This document shows positions 26,820-35,237 of a stretch of 64,000 nt of DNA, in pieces. The stretch comes from JANMES01 sp038329865 (GTDB taxonomy: Bacteria; Planctomycetota; Phycisphaerae; Tepidisphaerales; Tepidisphaeraceae). Location: NCBI GenBank assembly GCA_038329865.1, contig JBBQNK010000006.1, forward strand, positions 62,001 through 126,000, read 5' to 3'. The number at the start of each line of letters is the position of its first letter. Within the stretch, counting starts at the first letter, position 1. The notes beneath the pieces are model-generated. The model ran no database searches, was not told the DNA's origin, and saw only the letters and a program-made list of their open reading frames with translations. The position numbers and the translations under genes are program-made.

Positions 26820-28028
26820 ATGATGAATATGACCGCCGCCAATCCTCTGCGGAGTTTGCACGATCAGCCCGACGCGGAATTTACAGCGTGGGACGCGATT
26901 GAGATCGTCGCCACCTACGGCGAGCCGCAGGCAGAGTACGCCGCCGTCCGCAAATCCGCCGGGCTCATCGACTTGCCGCAGCGAGGGATTCTGGAACTCA
27001 CCGGCCGCGACAGGGCGGCGTTTTTGAATAATCTGCTGACGAATCAAACCTTTTCCAAAGCAGATAAATCCAGCATGTCAGCCGGGAAGGGCGTTTACGC
27101 GTTCCTCTTGAATCTGAAGGGCCGAATCGTCTGCGATCTGAACGTGCTCGAACTCGGCGATCGCACTTTACTGGAGATGGACGCGCGCTTTGTCGATCGC
27201 GTAGTGAAATTGTTCGACGCGTATCTGTTCAGCGAGCAGGTGAAGGCGAAGAGCCGCCTCGGCGAGTTGCACGAGATTGCTTTGCACGGCCCTGGCGCGG
27301 CGGCGGTGCTCGGTGAGATTTCGGATCGGCCGATCGAGTTGACCGAGCCTTTGACATCAGCGACGCATCAACTGCTCGGGATTGAAACAACGATCTGGCG
27401 AGATGACGTCGCCGGCGTGCCGGGGTTTCATCTGATCGTGCCGACTGTCCGCGTCGCCGAACTGTGGAGCGGCCTTATCGAGCGATTCGGCTCCTCGCCC
27501 GATCTGGGAAAACGCCGCCTCCGCTCGATCGGCTGGGCGATGTTCAACACGCTGCGGATTGAAGCCGGCCGGCCCATCTTCGGAATCGACTTCGACGGCC
27601 AGCCCGTCGAATCCGCCATGCCGAACAAAGCCAACCGCGAAGCCGCCGCCGACACCGGGCCGGGGATCTTGCCGGCCGAGACCGGGCTGTTCGACCGGGC
27701 CGTCAGCATCACCAAAGGCTGCTATCTCGGCCAGGAGATCGTGGCCCGCATGCACGCCCGCCAGCAGGCCGCTCGGCAGATCGTGGGCATCCGCTTCGAT
27801 ACCGACGCGCTGCCGTTCGCCGGCGCGCTGGTGTACGACAGCCAGCAGAACCAGGTCGGCGGCATCACCAGCAGCACGATCTCGCCGCTGCTTTCCAATC
27901 ACGCGATTTGTCTCGGGCTGGTGAAGAAGCAATTCATCCCACCCGGCTCAGAAGTATTCGTCCCGGCCGAAGGAGAAATGCGGCGGGGCGTGGTCGTTCA
28001 ACTTCCTTTCGTGGAGAAAATGTCATGA
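26820..28028 (+). CDS. ygfZ: Folate-binding YgfZ/GcvT-family protein
   Basis: 402 residues from the ATG at 26820; ATGs at 26823 and 26829 are alternatives and no clear SD is visible. It has a GcvT-like fold start (YAAVRKSAGLIDLPQRGILELTGRDRAAFLNNLLTN region) and the YgfZ/CAF17 signature ITKGCYLGQEIVARMHARQQ. Family members bind tetrahydrofolate and help maintain Fe-S enzymes such as MiaB. Its stop overlaps the start of the PPK2 gene by 4 nt, an unusual coupling. Confidence 0.88.
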   Translation: MMNMTAANPLRSLHDQPDAEFTAWDAIEIVATYGEPQAEYAAVRKSAGLIDLPQRGILELTGRDRAAFLNNLLTNQTFSKADKSSMSAGKGVYAFLLNLKGRIVCDLNVLELGDRTLLEMDARFVDRVVKLFDAYLFSEQVKAKSRLGELHEIALHGPGAAAVLGEISDRPIELTEPLTSATHQLLGIETTIWRDDVAGVPGFHLIVPTVRVAELWSGLIERFGSSPDLGKRRLRSIGWAMFNTLRIEAGRPIFGIDFDGQPVESAMPNKANREAAADTGPGILPAETGLFDRAVSITKGCYLGQEIVARMHARQQAARQIVGIRFDTDALPFAGALVYDSQQNQVGGITSSTISPLLSNHAICLGLVKKQFIPPGSEVFVPAEGEMRRGVVVQLPFVEKMS

Positions 28029-28831
28029 TCGATTCGCCATTCATCGTGAAGCCGGGGAAGAAATTCTCACTGGCCGACCGTAAAACATCCGAGCGCGGCG
28101 ACTTCAAAGAAAAGGAAGACGCCGACCCGGCCGTCGATAAGCACCTCAACAAGTTGGCGCATCTCCAGGAAATGCTCTACGCACAGAACAAGCACGCGCT
28201 CCTGATTATTTTCCAGGCCATGGATGGCGGCGGCAAAGACGGGGCGATCGAACATATTTTCAAGCGAACCAACCCGCAGGGCGTAGCCGTCACCAGCTTC
28301 AAAAAGCCCAGCGAGCTGGAACTGGCGCACGATTTTCTCTGGCGGGAGCACCTCGTCGTTCCGCGAAAGGGAATGATCGGCATTTTCAATCGCTCGCACT
28401 ACGAAGGTGTGCTGGTCGAACGTGTGCACAACCTCGTTCCCAAAAAGCAGTGGCAGGCCCGGTATGCGCACATCAACGCCTGGGAAAAGATGCTGGCCGA
28501 CGAGGGCGTGACAATTCTCAAATTCTTCCTCCACATTTCCAAGGACACGCAACGTGAACGTCTTCAGGCCCGGCTGGACGAGCAGGAAAAGCACTGGAAG
28601 TTTGATCCGAACGACATTAACGAGCGTAAATTGTGGTACGAGTATCAATCTGCGTACGAAGACGCGATCGGCAAATGCTCGACCGAATGGGCGCCATGGT
28701 TCGTCGTGCCGGCCGACCGGAAGTGGTTTCGCAATTGGGTGATTGGCGACACGATCGTCCGCGCGATGGAAAAGCTGGATCTGAAATTCCCCGAGGCAGT
28801 TGAGGGGATTCGGAAGTACAAGATTGAGTGA
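28025..28831 (+). CDS. ppk2: Polyphosphate kinase 2 family protein
   Basis: 268 residues, start overlapping the ygfZ stop (ATGA). Walker A FQAMDGGGKDGAI and the Walker-B-like GIFNRSHYEGVLVERVH are the PPK2 signatures, and RLQARLDEQEKHWKF together with the WAPWFVVPADRKWFRNW block complete the family. One-domain PPK2s phosphorylate nucleoside mono- or diphosphates with polyphosphate. Substrate class (ADP or AMP) cannot be decided by eye. Confidence 0.93.
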   Translation: MIDSPFIVKPGKKFSLADRKTSERGDFKEKEDADPAVDKHLNKLAHLQEMLYAQNKHALLIIFQAMDGGGKDGAIEHIFKRTNPQGVAVTSFKKPSELELAHDFLWREHLVVPRKGMIGIFNRSHYEGVLVERVHNLVPKKQWQARYAHINAWEKMLADEGVTILKFFLHISKDTQRERLQARLDEQEKHWKFDPNDINERKLWYEYQSAYEDAIGKCSTEWAPWFVVPADRKWFRNWVIGDTIVRAMEKLDLKFPEAVEGIRKYKIE

Positions 28832-28860
28832 GCGGGTCGCGAGTTGGAGTTTGCCGCTCG

Positions 28861-28890
28861 TTTAGCCGCCCCGCGTGGGGGGCGGCTAAA
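28861..28890. terminator. Bidirectional hairpin, repeat family A (TTTAGCCGCC...GGCGGCTAAA)
   Basis: TTTAGCCGCC and GGCGGCTAAA form 10-bp perfect arms between the convergent ppk2 and small HTH-like genes, followed by TAATTT. The same GTTTAGCCGCCCCGCGTG motif recurs at 48207-48267, so it is both a likely terminator and a member of a dispersed family. Confidence 0.6.
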
Positions 28891-28912
28891 TAATTTCAAG
28901 ATTACAAAACGA

Positions 28913-29203
28913 TCACGCCGCGATCGGACCCTTGCGGGTGGTCGCAACGATTTTGCGGGCGTTCCTGTACTCGATCGGTTCGAGGAGCGAGCTGACTTCT
29001 TCGTCCGTGAGCACGCTGAACGTCGGCGGAGTGAGGCGGGCGGGAGTTTCTACGTTTCCTTCGATTGATGAATCGATATTCACGAAGGTGAAGGGTCCTT
29101 CCTGCTTGGTTTGCAGTTCGCCGCGATGAGCGCGGGCGAGAATCTCCGGAACGGTCATGTTCCACATGTCAGCGGCGATAGCGGGAGAAACCCAGGAGGC
29201 CAT
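28913..29203 (-). CDS. Small conserved-looking protein, possible HTH/excisionase-like
   Basis: 96 residues from 29203 (MASWVSPAIAADMW), preceded by AAAGGA with 8-nt spacing; a longer in-frame start at 29284 is less likely. The N-terminal half (SPAIAADMWNMTVPEILARAHRGELQ) has the length and pattern of a MerR/excisionase-type helix-turn-helix in which a short wing (GPFTFV) follows. This is a weak structural guess. It lies downstream of yajQ on the same strand. Confidence 0.5.
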   Translation of the reverse strand: MASWVSPAIAADMWNMTVPEILARAHRGELQTKQEGPFTFVNIDSSIEGNVETPARLTPPTFSVLTDEEVSSLLEPIEYRNARKIVATTRKGPIAA

Positions 29204-29290
29204 AGGTAGAGTCCTTTCACCCTTGCCATCGACCGTCCGCGGGGGCGACTTAATCTGTGACGATTGTGCCGCTTGTTTTTCCACATCGCG

Positions 29291-29791
29291 TCACCTGAAA
29301 TTGTTGAATTGCAGCGGAATTTCCGGGGGGTGCGTCCGTAAATGTGCGATGACCGCCTGCAGGTCATCCCGCTTGGCACCCGTGACGCGTAGGGATTCTC
29401 CCTGAATCGCCGCGTTCACTTTCAGCTTCAATTCCTTGATCGTCTTCTGAATTTCCTTGGCCGCCTCCTTGTCGATGCCGCTTTTGAGCTTCACCTTCTG
29501 CCGGACGGTGTTGTGCGTGGCGTGTTCGAGCGTCTGGTAGTCCAGGCACTTGGTGTCCACGCTTCGCTTGATCATTTTCTCGACCAGTACGCGTTTGACC
29601 GAGTCGAGCTGCTGCTCCGCGTCGGCCGTCAGGGTGAGTTCCTTCTCCTTGCGGTTCAGCTCGGAGATGGAGGCCGATGTGCCCTTGAAGTCGTAGCGCG
29701 TCACCACCTCCTTGATTGCCTGGTTGACGGCGTTGTCCATCTCCTGCAGGTTGATTTCGGAAACGATGTCGAAGGAATGATCGCTGGCCAT
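29291..29791 (-). CDS. yajQ: YajQ/DUF520 family nucleotide-binding protein
   Basis: 166 residues spanning the complete family: HSFDIVSEINLQEMDNAVNQ at the start, VVTRYDFKG, IKRSVDTKCLDYQ and RVTGAKRDDLQAVIAHLR near the end. YajQ proteins bind cyclic di-GMP in Xanthomonas and nucleotides or tRNA in other work. Probably cytoplasmic, single gene, divergent from the sugar isomerase gene. Confidence 0.95.
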   Translation of the reverse strand: MASDHSFDIVSEINLQEMDNAVNQAIKEVVTRYDFKGTSASISELNRKEKELTLTADAEQQLDSVKRVLVEKMIKRSVDTKCLDYQTLEHATHNTVRQKVKLKSGIDKEAAKEIQKTIKELKLKVNAAIQGESLRVTGAKRDDLQAVIAHLRTHPPEIPLQFNNFR

Positions 29792-29886
29792 GATTTGTTC
29801 GCTCGCTGTTTGAGACTCTTGATTCGTCCGGTAGACTTGGGGTTATAGCAACCTTCCAACACCCTACAAGCAAGAGGAACCTCGCC

Positions 29887-31080
29887 ATGGATCGCGATAA
29901 ATTGTTTGAGCTGTTCGACGGATTCAAGATCGAAACCCCCAGCTGGGGCTTTGCCGACACCGGCACGCGCTTCGGCAAGTTCCTTCAGCCCGCCGCCGCC
30001 AGCACGATCGAGGAGAAGCTCGCCGACGCCGGCTGCGTTCACAAGTACACCGCCTGCTGCCCGACGGTGGCGGTCCACGTGCTGTGGGATTTTACGGTGG
30101 GTGTTGAAGCCCGCGCTACGGTGGAAATCGCCAAGAAGCACGGCATAAAGATTGGCGCGATCAACCCCAACCTCTTTCAGGACCAATCCTACAAGTTCGG
30201 CTCCTGCTGCAGCCCCGATGAGCAGGCCCGCAAGCACGCCCACAGCCACGTGATGGACAGCATCGCCATCGGCAAGGCCGTCGGCAGCAACATGCTCAGC
30301 CTCTGGTTCGCCGACGGAACCAACTACCCCGGCCAGGACGACATCACCGAGCGCAAACGCCGCATGCACGGCGCCCTCCGCCAGTGGCACGATGCGATGC
30401 CCGCGGGCATGACCATGCTCGTAGAGTACAAGCCGTTCGAGCCGGCCTTCTACCACACCGACATCGGCGACTGGGGCATGAGCTACGTCTTCTCCAAGCG
30501 GGCCGGCAAGAACGCCAAGGTGCTCGTCGATACTGGCCACCACCTGCAGGGGCAGAACATCGAGCACATCGTCAGCTTCCTGCTCGACGAAGACATGCTC
30601 GGCGGCTTCCACTTCAACGACCGCAAATACGCCGACGACGATCTCACGCTCGGCAGCATCGATCCGTACGCCGTGTTCCGGATCTTCCACGAAATCCGCA
30701 ACGCCGCCGACACGCACCAGAAAGACGTGAGCCAGATCGCCTACATGATCGATCAGAGCCACAACCTCAAGCCGAAGATCGAGGCGACGATCCAAACCGT
30801 GACGACCGCTCAGGAAATGTTCGCTAAGGCGTGTTTAGTCGATCGCAAAAAACTCCGCGACGCCCAGGCGAAGCAGAACATCATCGACGCCGAAACGTGC
30901 CTGCGCGACGCGTTCTACACGGATGTTCAGCCGCTGCTGGCCGAGTGGCGAAAGAAGCACGGCGTAGCGGCAGACCCGATGGCCGCCTACCGCGCCAGCG
31001 GCTACGAGGCGAAGGTCGCCAAAGAACGCTCGGCAGCAAGAGCGGCCAAGGGCGTCACAGGCGCCGGCGGCTACGCATAA
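29887..31080 (+). CDS. rhaI: L-rhamnose isomerase, RhaI type
   Basis: 397 residues, SD AGAGGAA before the ATG. A TIM-barrel sugar isomerase with the RhaI blocks KIETPSWGFADTGTRFGKF, SLWFADGTNYPGQDD, the Glu of MLVEYKPFEPAFYHTD, VLVDTGHHLQGQNIE and GGFHFNDRKYADDDLTLGS, which carry metal ligands. It interconverts L-rhamnose and L-rhamnulose and related aldoses. No rhamnulokinase, aldolase or transporter is adjacent, so it is an isolated catabolic gene here. Confidence 0.9.
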   Translation: MDRDKLFELFDGFKIETPSWGFADTGTRFGKFLQPAAASTIEEKLADAGCVHKYTACCPTVAVHVLWDFTVGVEARATVEIAKKHGIKIGAINPNLFQDQSYKFGSCCSPDEQARKHAHSHVMDSIAIGKAVGSNMLSLWFADGTNYPGQDDITERKRRMHGALRQWHDAMPAGMTMLVEYKPFEPAFYHTDIGDWGMSYVFSKRAGKNAKVLVDTGHHLQGQNIEHIVSFLLDEDMLGGFHFNDRKYADDDLTLGSIDPYAVFRIFHEIRNAADTHQKDVSQIAYMIDQSHNLKPKIEATIQTVTTAQEMFAKACLVDRKKLRDAQAKQNIIDAETCLRDAFYTDVQPLLAEWRKKHGVAADPMAAYRASGYEAKVAKERSAARAAKGVTGAGGYA

Positions 31081-31178
31081 CCGCCGAACCCGAAATCCCC
31101 GTGACGCGGGCCGTCGAAGACGGCCGTTTTGTTCCGGCGGAACGGAGCCCGAGCCAAGCGATTTTGCCAAAGGAGCGC

Positions 31179-31853
31179 ATGAAAACGCGATCCGTCATCT
31201 TCCTTTTGTCGCTCCTCGCGTTTCTCGCCACACCGACACTTCGTGCCGATCCCCCGGCGACGCAGCCGGTGGCGATCGAACAGAAACTCGCCGGGCGGAT
31301 CGACGATCTTTCACTCAAAGGGCTGACCGTACAGCAGGTTTTCCTTGCTATTCAGGACAAGACTCGCCTGAACATCATTGTCGATTGGAGCGGGCTCGAA
31401 CAAGCCAGCAACATCGATCTCAAACGCACACTCCATGGCCGGCTGGCCGGCTTGACCGTCGGCGGGGCGATTCAACTCACATTGACGGAGGCCGGTGTGG
31501 ACGCTCCCACGAAAATGGAAATTGGCGATCGGGCCGTCACCATCGCTATGCCTGATTCACACAAGGTGGAAGTTCGCGTTTACAAAATCGACATGCTGTT
31601 AGCTAGTTGGAAGTCGACGTTCCCCGCGACCCGACCTTCAAAAGATGTCGATCCTTCCGAGACGTCGAATTTTGGTGACATGCTGATCAAAGCCATCGAA
31701 GACAGCGTTGATTCCGAAAGCTGGCGCGATGCCGGCGGGACCGAAGGCAGCATTCAAGTGATTGGAGATCGAATAATCATCACACAGACGGTCACGTCCT
31801 TCGTCAAAATCGAAAAATTCCTTCACGATCTGGAGAATCCTCGTGCCAAGTAG
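31179..31853 (+). CDS. Cassette 1 gene A: exported STN/secretin-like protein
   Basis: 224 residues with a signal peptide (FLLSLLAFLATPTLRA, cleavage near ADPP) and AAGGAG just upstream. The region DLSLKGLTVQQVFLAIQDKTRLNI resembles the secretin/TonB short N-terminal (STN) domain, and SWRDAGGTEGSIQVIGDRIIITQ is a motif common in planctomycete secretin-like proteins. It is paralogous to the gene at 33139. Its last 11 nt overlap the next gene. Possible roles are envelope assembly or secretion; no channel domain is present. Confidence 0.75.
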   Translation: MKTRSVIFLLSLLAFLATPTLRADPPATQPVAIEQKLAGRIDDLSLKGLTVQQVFLAIQDKTRLNIIVDWSGLEQASNIDLKRTLHGRLAGLTVGGAIQLTLTEAGVDAPTKMEIGDRAVTIAMPDSHKVEVRVYKIDMLLASWKSTFPATRPSKDVDPSETSNFGDMLIKAIEDSVDSESWRDAGGTEGSIQVIGDRIIITQTVTSFVKIEKFLHDLENPRAK

Positions 31854-32562
31854 GCGCTTCCTGATCGTGTTATTCAGCCTGGCCCTGGCCGCTTTGACGG
31901 CCGGTGCCGCGTCGCACTACGCGATCGGCCGTGAGGTCGAGAACACTCTGCGCCGTCGCAAAGCAATCCTCGCCCGGCCGATAGACGAGCTTCGGGCAGG
32001 CCCATTCGTCGAGGTTATCGCGCAGCTCAGCGCCAAGTCGAATTGTCCGATCGACTTGGATATGAGATCTGTCGAAGCAGCCTCAATTGACGGAACAGCA
32101 CCCATTTCTCAGCACCTTTTTGATTTGTCGCTCGAAGAGGCACTAAGAATCACACTTGAACAAGTAGGCGGCGCGACGCGACTCAGCTGGCACTGGCGCG
32201 GCGATACAATCGTAGTGACGACAACAGATGTGGCCTGCGGATTCACAGTGCTACGAGTATACGAAATCGGTGATTTGCTCAATTCCATGGAGTGGCAAGA
32301 AGGCTCGACTGACCACGACGGTTCATTTTTTTTTGGCGGTAGTGGGCCTGCCCCAGCGACTCCCACAGTCAAGAATAGAGCAGACCGATTCCGCAAGTTG
32401 GTGACGCACTTCGTCGCGCCGGAGCCGTGGCGATACGCGGGCGGCACGATTGGATCAATTGTTATTGTTCAGGATCGAATGCTGGTCATCGAAACGCCGA
32501 ATATACAGTTGCAGGTGGTGGATTTATTGCGCGACCTCCGCAATCCCCGGGTCGTCCCATGA
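31843..32562 (+). CDS. Cassette 1 gene B: membrane-anchored STN-like protein
   Basis: 239 residues from a GTG start that overlaps gene A by 11 nt. One N-terminal hydrophobic helix (FLIVLFSLALAALTAGA, about 6-22) is followed by a short linker and an STN-like region (ELRAGPFVEVIAQLSAKSNCPIDLD, then LSLEEALRITLEQV). The C-terminal module EPWRYAGGTIGSIVIVQDRMLVI is shared with gene A. Paralogue at 33794. Function unknown. Confidence 0.72.
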   Translation: MPSRRFLIVLFSLALAALTAGAASHYAIGREVENTLRRRKAILARPIDELRAGPFVEVIAQLSAKSNCPIDLDMRSVEAASIDGTAPISQHLFDLSLEEALRITLEQVGGATRLSWHWRGDTIVVTTTDVACGFTVLRVYEIGDLLNSMEWQEGSTDHDGSFFFGGSGPAPATPTVKNRADRFRKLVTHFVAPEPWRYAGGTIGSIVIVQDRMLVIETPNIQLQVVDLLRDLRNPRVVP

Positions 32563-33089
32563 TCACTCTGACCAAGTACTTCTGGGCCCTTGCCGGGTGG
32601 GCGGTGCTGTTGCTGATTCCGGCACTGGCGGCGATCAGTTACACGCGCAGTGATTTGGTGCTCTGGCTGCGCGGCGGGCATACGTCATTTTGGGTGGCCA
32701 GTAGTCGCGGCGTACTGGTCGTTGGATTCTGCGAGCCGAGGGTTACTGAAGGCAGTCCGCCGTCATGGAATCTCTTCTCGGGATCGTCGGTCGAAGAAGT
32801 TTTCGGGACTTCGCTGACATCAGACGATGTCGTGACTCGCTTCCCTGGGGTTCGCACTTCCGATTACACGCCGTTTGACGCATCCACGTTAGACAGCATT
32901 CACCTCGTCGGCGTCTCATACTGGCTCATCAGCCTGCCAGGACTCCTCGGCATTGCGTCAATCGTCCGCAACTCGCTCCGCCGCCGATCGCGCCGCCGGC
33001 GCGGGTTCTGTCTTCACTGCGGCTACGACCTGCGCGCCAGCGGCAGCCGCTGCCCCGAGTGCGGGACTTCGGTGAATTCCATCAAATGA
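32559..33089 (+). CDS. Cassette 1 gene C: two-helix membrane protein with zinc ribbon
   Basis: 176 residues from the ATG overlapping gene B. An N-terminal helix (about 6-27, YFWALAGWAVLLLIPALAAI) precedes a mostly extracytoplasmic region. A second helix follows around 115-135 (YWLISLPGLLGIASIV), then a basic stretch and a zinc ribbon CLHCGYDLRASGSRCPECG at the C-terminus, typical of planctomycete membrane proteins. Paralogue at 34492. The ribbon would face the cytoplasm. Confidence 0.75.
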   Translation: MITLTKYFWALAGWAVLLLIPALAAISYTRSDLVLWLRGGHTSFWVASSRGVLVVGFCEPRVTEGSPPSWNLFSGSSVEEVFGTSLTSDDVVTRFPGVRTSDYTPFDASTLDSIHLVGVSYWLISLPGLLGIASIVRNSLRRRSRRRRGFCLHCGYDLRASGSRCPECGTSVNSIK

Positions 33090-33138
33090 TGCGGCGATCA
33101 CGCCGTGTAGGTAAGATTGAAGTTCGCGAGGAATTGCA

Positions 33139-33804
33139 ATGCGTTTCGCCCTTTTCCTGCTCTCACTGGGCCTGTTCATCCTCACAATCCACACGCCCGC
33201 CCGCGCCGATCCCCCGGCAACTCAGCCGGTGTCGATTCAAGGGCGATTGAATGATCGCATCGACGATCTCACGCTTGAAGGTAAGACCATTCAGCAAGTG
33301 CTCGTCGCGATTCAGGAGAAGACTCGCATCAATATTGTCGGCGATTGGCCGGACCTCGAGCACGCCGGCCTCGATCGGAAAAAGACGCTGCACGGGCGGC
33401 TCCTCGGCGTAACGGTGAGCGAGGCGCTGCAGGTCGCGCTCGCCGAGGCCGGCTTAGAACAAATGCCGGGGATCGTGATCGATGGCCATGTCGTCACGCT
33501 CAAAGGCGATCGCGAGGTAGAGAATCGAGCGTACCGGCTCGACAACCTCCTGGCGCGGATGAAGAAAGAATTCGCCACCACCCGGCCGGCGAATTTCGAC
33601 GACTTGGCTTTGCAGCGGGAAGTCGTCGACAGTCTGATCACCACAATCGAGGAGTCTATCGACCCTGACACCTGGCGCGACGCCGGCGGCACGATCGGCT
33701 CGCTCCGAATGCTCGGAAACACGCTCATCATCACGCAAGACCCCGCTGCATTCCCCAAGATCGAAAAACTCCTGCACCGGCTGCAAGACGTCAGTGCCAA
33801 GTAA
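33139..33804 (+). CDS. Cassette 2 gene A: exported STN/secretin-like protein
   Basis: 221 residues; signal peptide FALFLLSLGLFILTIHTPARA, SD GAGGAA. It aligns by eye with the protein at 31179: ADPPATQPV at the mature start, DRIDDLTLEGKTIQQVLVAIQ, KKTLHGRLLGVTVSEALQ and TWRDAGGTIGSLRMLGNTLIITQ. The sequences differ enough that the duplication is not recent. Overlaps gene B by 11 nt exactly as in cassette 1. Confidence 0.75.
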   Translation: MRFALFLLSLGLFILTIHTPARADPPATQPVSIQGRLNDRIDDLTLEGKTIQQVLVAIQEKTRINIVGDWPDLEHAGLDRKKTLHGRLLGVTVSEALQVALAEAGLEQMPGIVIDGHVVTLKGDREVENRAYRLDNLLARMKKEFATTRPANFDDLALQREVVDSLITTIEESIDPDTWRDAGGTIGSLRMLGNTLIITQDPAAFPKIEKLLHRLQDVSAK

Positions 33805-34498
33805 ACGATTCCTCCAACTTCTTCTCGCGTTCGTGGCAATCATCACCGCGGCGGGGTTCGTTTCACACTGGTGGATTGGCCGGGATGTGGAGCAGCTCGA
33901 GCAGCGACACGCGGCATGGCTTGCGCGGCCGATTGCGGAGTTGCGGGCCCGGAATCTGAACGAGTTGGTGGCGCAGCTCCATGCGCAATCCGGCTGCCGG
34001 ATCGAGATCGATTCCAAGGCGCTCGCCGACGCGAAAATCACCGGCGAAGAGCCACTGCAGCAGTTGCTCTTTGATCTGCCGCTGGAGCGGGCGATGGGAA
34101 TTGCATTGGCGCAGATAGAAACGCCGCAGAAGCTCGCGTGGCAGTGGCGCGGCGAGACGATCATCATCAGCACGGCCGAGGCGATTGCGTATGCATCGAC
34201 GACGCTGTGCGTGTACGACGTGCGCGATCTGATCGGCTTGCCGGAATTTAATAATCCTAATGATCAGACGATCATTTTCGATGGTCCGCCGAACCCTCCT
34301 GCGAGTCCGGTGGGGGAGCAACTTATCCGTCTGATTGAGAATTCGGTGGCCGTCGAAACCTGGCGCGACGCCGGCGGAACGATCGGCTCGATCAACCTGT
34401 TGGACGGGCGCCTGATGATCACCCAAACGGCGGAAAACCAGTCGAAAGTGGCCGAACTCCTAACGAAGCTGCGAGAATCGCCGGCACCATCATGGTGA
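33794..34498 (+). CDS. Cassette 2 gene B: membrane-anchored STN-like protein
   Basis: 234 residues from GTG at 33794. It has an N-terminal helix (about 6-23), the shared RPIAELRARNLNELVAQLHAQ, LLFDLPLERAMGIALAQI and the terminal module ETWRDAGGTIGSINLLDGRLMITQ. Same gene order and same 11-nt overlap sequence (gtgccaagta) as the 31843 gene. It overlaps gene C by 7 nt. Confidence 0.72.
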   Translation: MPSKRFLQLLLAFVAIITAAGFVSHWWIGRDVEQLEQRHAAWLARPIAELRARNLNELVAQLHAQSGCRIEIDSKALADAKITGEEPLQQLLFDLPLERAMGIALAQIETPQKLAWQWRGETIIISTAEAIAYASTTLCVYDVRDLIGLPEFNNPNDQTIIFDGPPNPPASPVGEQLIRLIENSVAVETWRDAGGTIGSINLLDGRLMITQTAENQSKVAELLTKLRESPAPSW

Positions 34499-35082
34499 AA
34501 TTGAAGAAATATGTCTGGCTCTCGCTCGCGTGGTTCGTGCTGCTACTAATGCCGGCGCTGTGGGGGGTGAGCTACGCGCGCAGTGACATGATCATCTGGC
34601 TGCGCAGCGGGCGAATGTCGTTCGGCGCAGGCAGTGCGCACGGGTGGATGTACGTCGGGATTGCGGGCTCGCACCTCACAGGAGTTTCCCGGCCGTCTTG
34701 GAACCACTTTTCGACTAATGACGTTGAGCAGGCCGCCGCATTTTGGACGGACCGATTTGCAGTCCCTCCCGACTTCGTCTGGGGCCGGGCGGTGATGCCG
34801 GGGATCTGGAGCGCCTCGTGCAATTTCGACGGTTCGGGGAAGGAGCCCGACGTACATATCGTCGGCGTTTCTTACGGATTTCTTTCCCTCCCAGGAATTG
34901 CCGGAATCGCGTGGATCATTTATGGAAACATCCGCCGCCGCCTTCGCCTGCGGGCGTATCGCTGGCGCGGATTCTGCCTGAACTGCGGCTACGATTTACG
35001 CGCCAGCGGCGAGCGCTGTCCTGAGTGCGGGACGGCGGTCGTTCAGGCGTCAATCGTTGGTCAAAACATCTCTACAAAATGA
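34492..35082 (+). CDS. Cassette 2 gene C: two-helix membrane protein with zinc ribbon
   Basis: 196 residues. The first helix reads YVWLSLAWFVLLLMPALWGV and is followed by SYARSDMIIWLRSGRMSF, matching SYTRSDLVLWLRGGHTSF in cassette 1. The second helix FLSLPGIAGIAWIIYGNI precedes the zinc ribbon CLNCGYDLRASGERCPECG. It ends the tandem region. The conserved SY-RSD--LWLR patch after helix 1 may be functionally important. Confidence 0.75.
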   Translation: MVKLKKYVWLSLAWFVLLLMPALWGVSYARSDMIIWLRSGRMSFGAGSAHGWMYVGIAGSHLTGVSRPSWNHFSTNDVEQAAAFWTDRFAVPPDFVWGRAVMPGIWSASCNFDGSGKEPDVHIVGVSYGFLSLPGIAGIAWIIYGNIRRRLRLRAYRWRGFCLNCGYDLRASGERCPECGTAVVQASIVGQNISTK

Positions 35083-35153
35083 TTTACGACCGCGGCGCGC
35101 GAGGCAGATCGGGGGCCGATTGGCTGCGTCGAAAAGAGCTCCTCGGAGCGCGG

Positions 35154-35195
35154 GCGTTTCGCACTTGCCGAGGTGCTCGGGCACGGGCGAAACGC
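35154..35195. terminator. Possible hairpin terminator between convergent genes
   Basis: GCGTTTCGC and GCGAAACGC arms enclose a second small stem (GCCGAG/CTCGGG), 70 nt after the cassette and 43 nt before the AsmA-like gene end. There is no T-run, so factor-independent termination is uncertain. Confidence 0.35.
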
Positions 35196-35237
35196 GCGTG
35201 CTACGGGAAGCGTTTTGAGGCGCGATTCCTCAATCCC

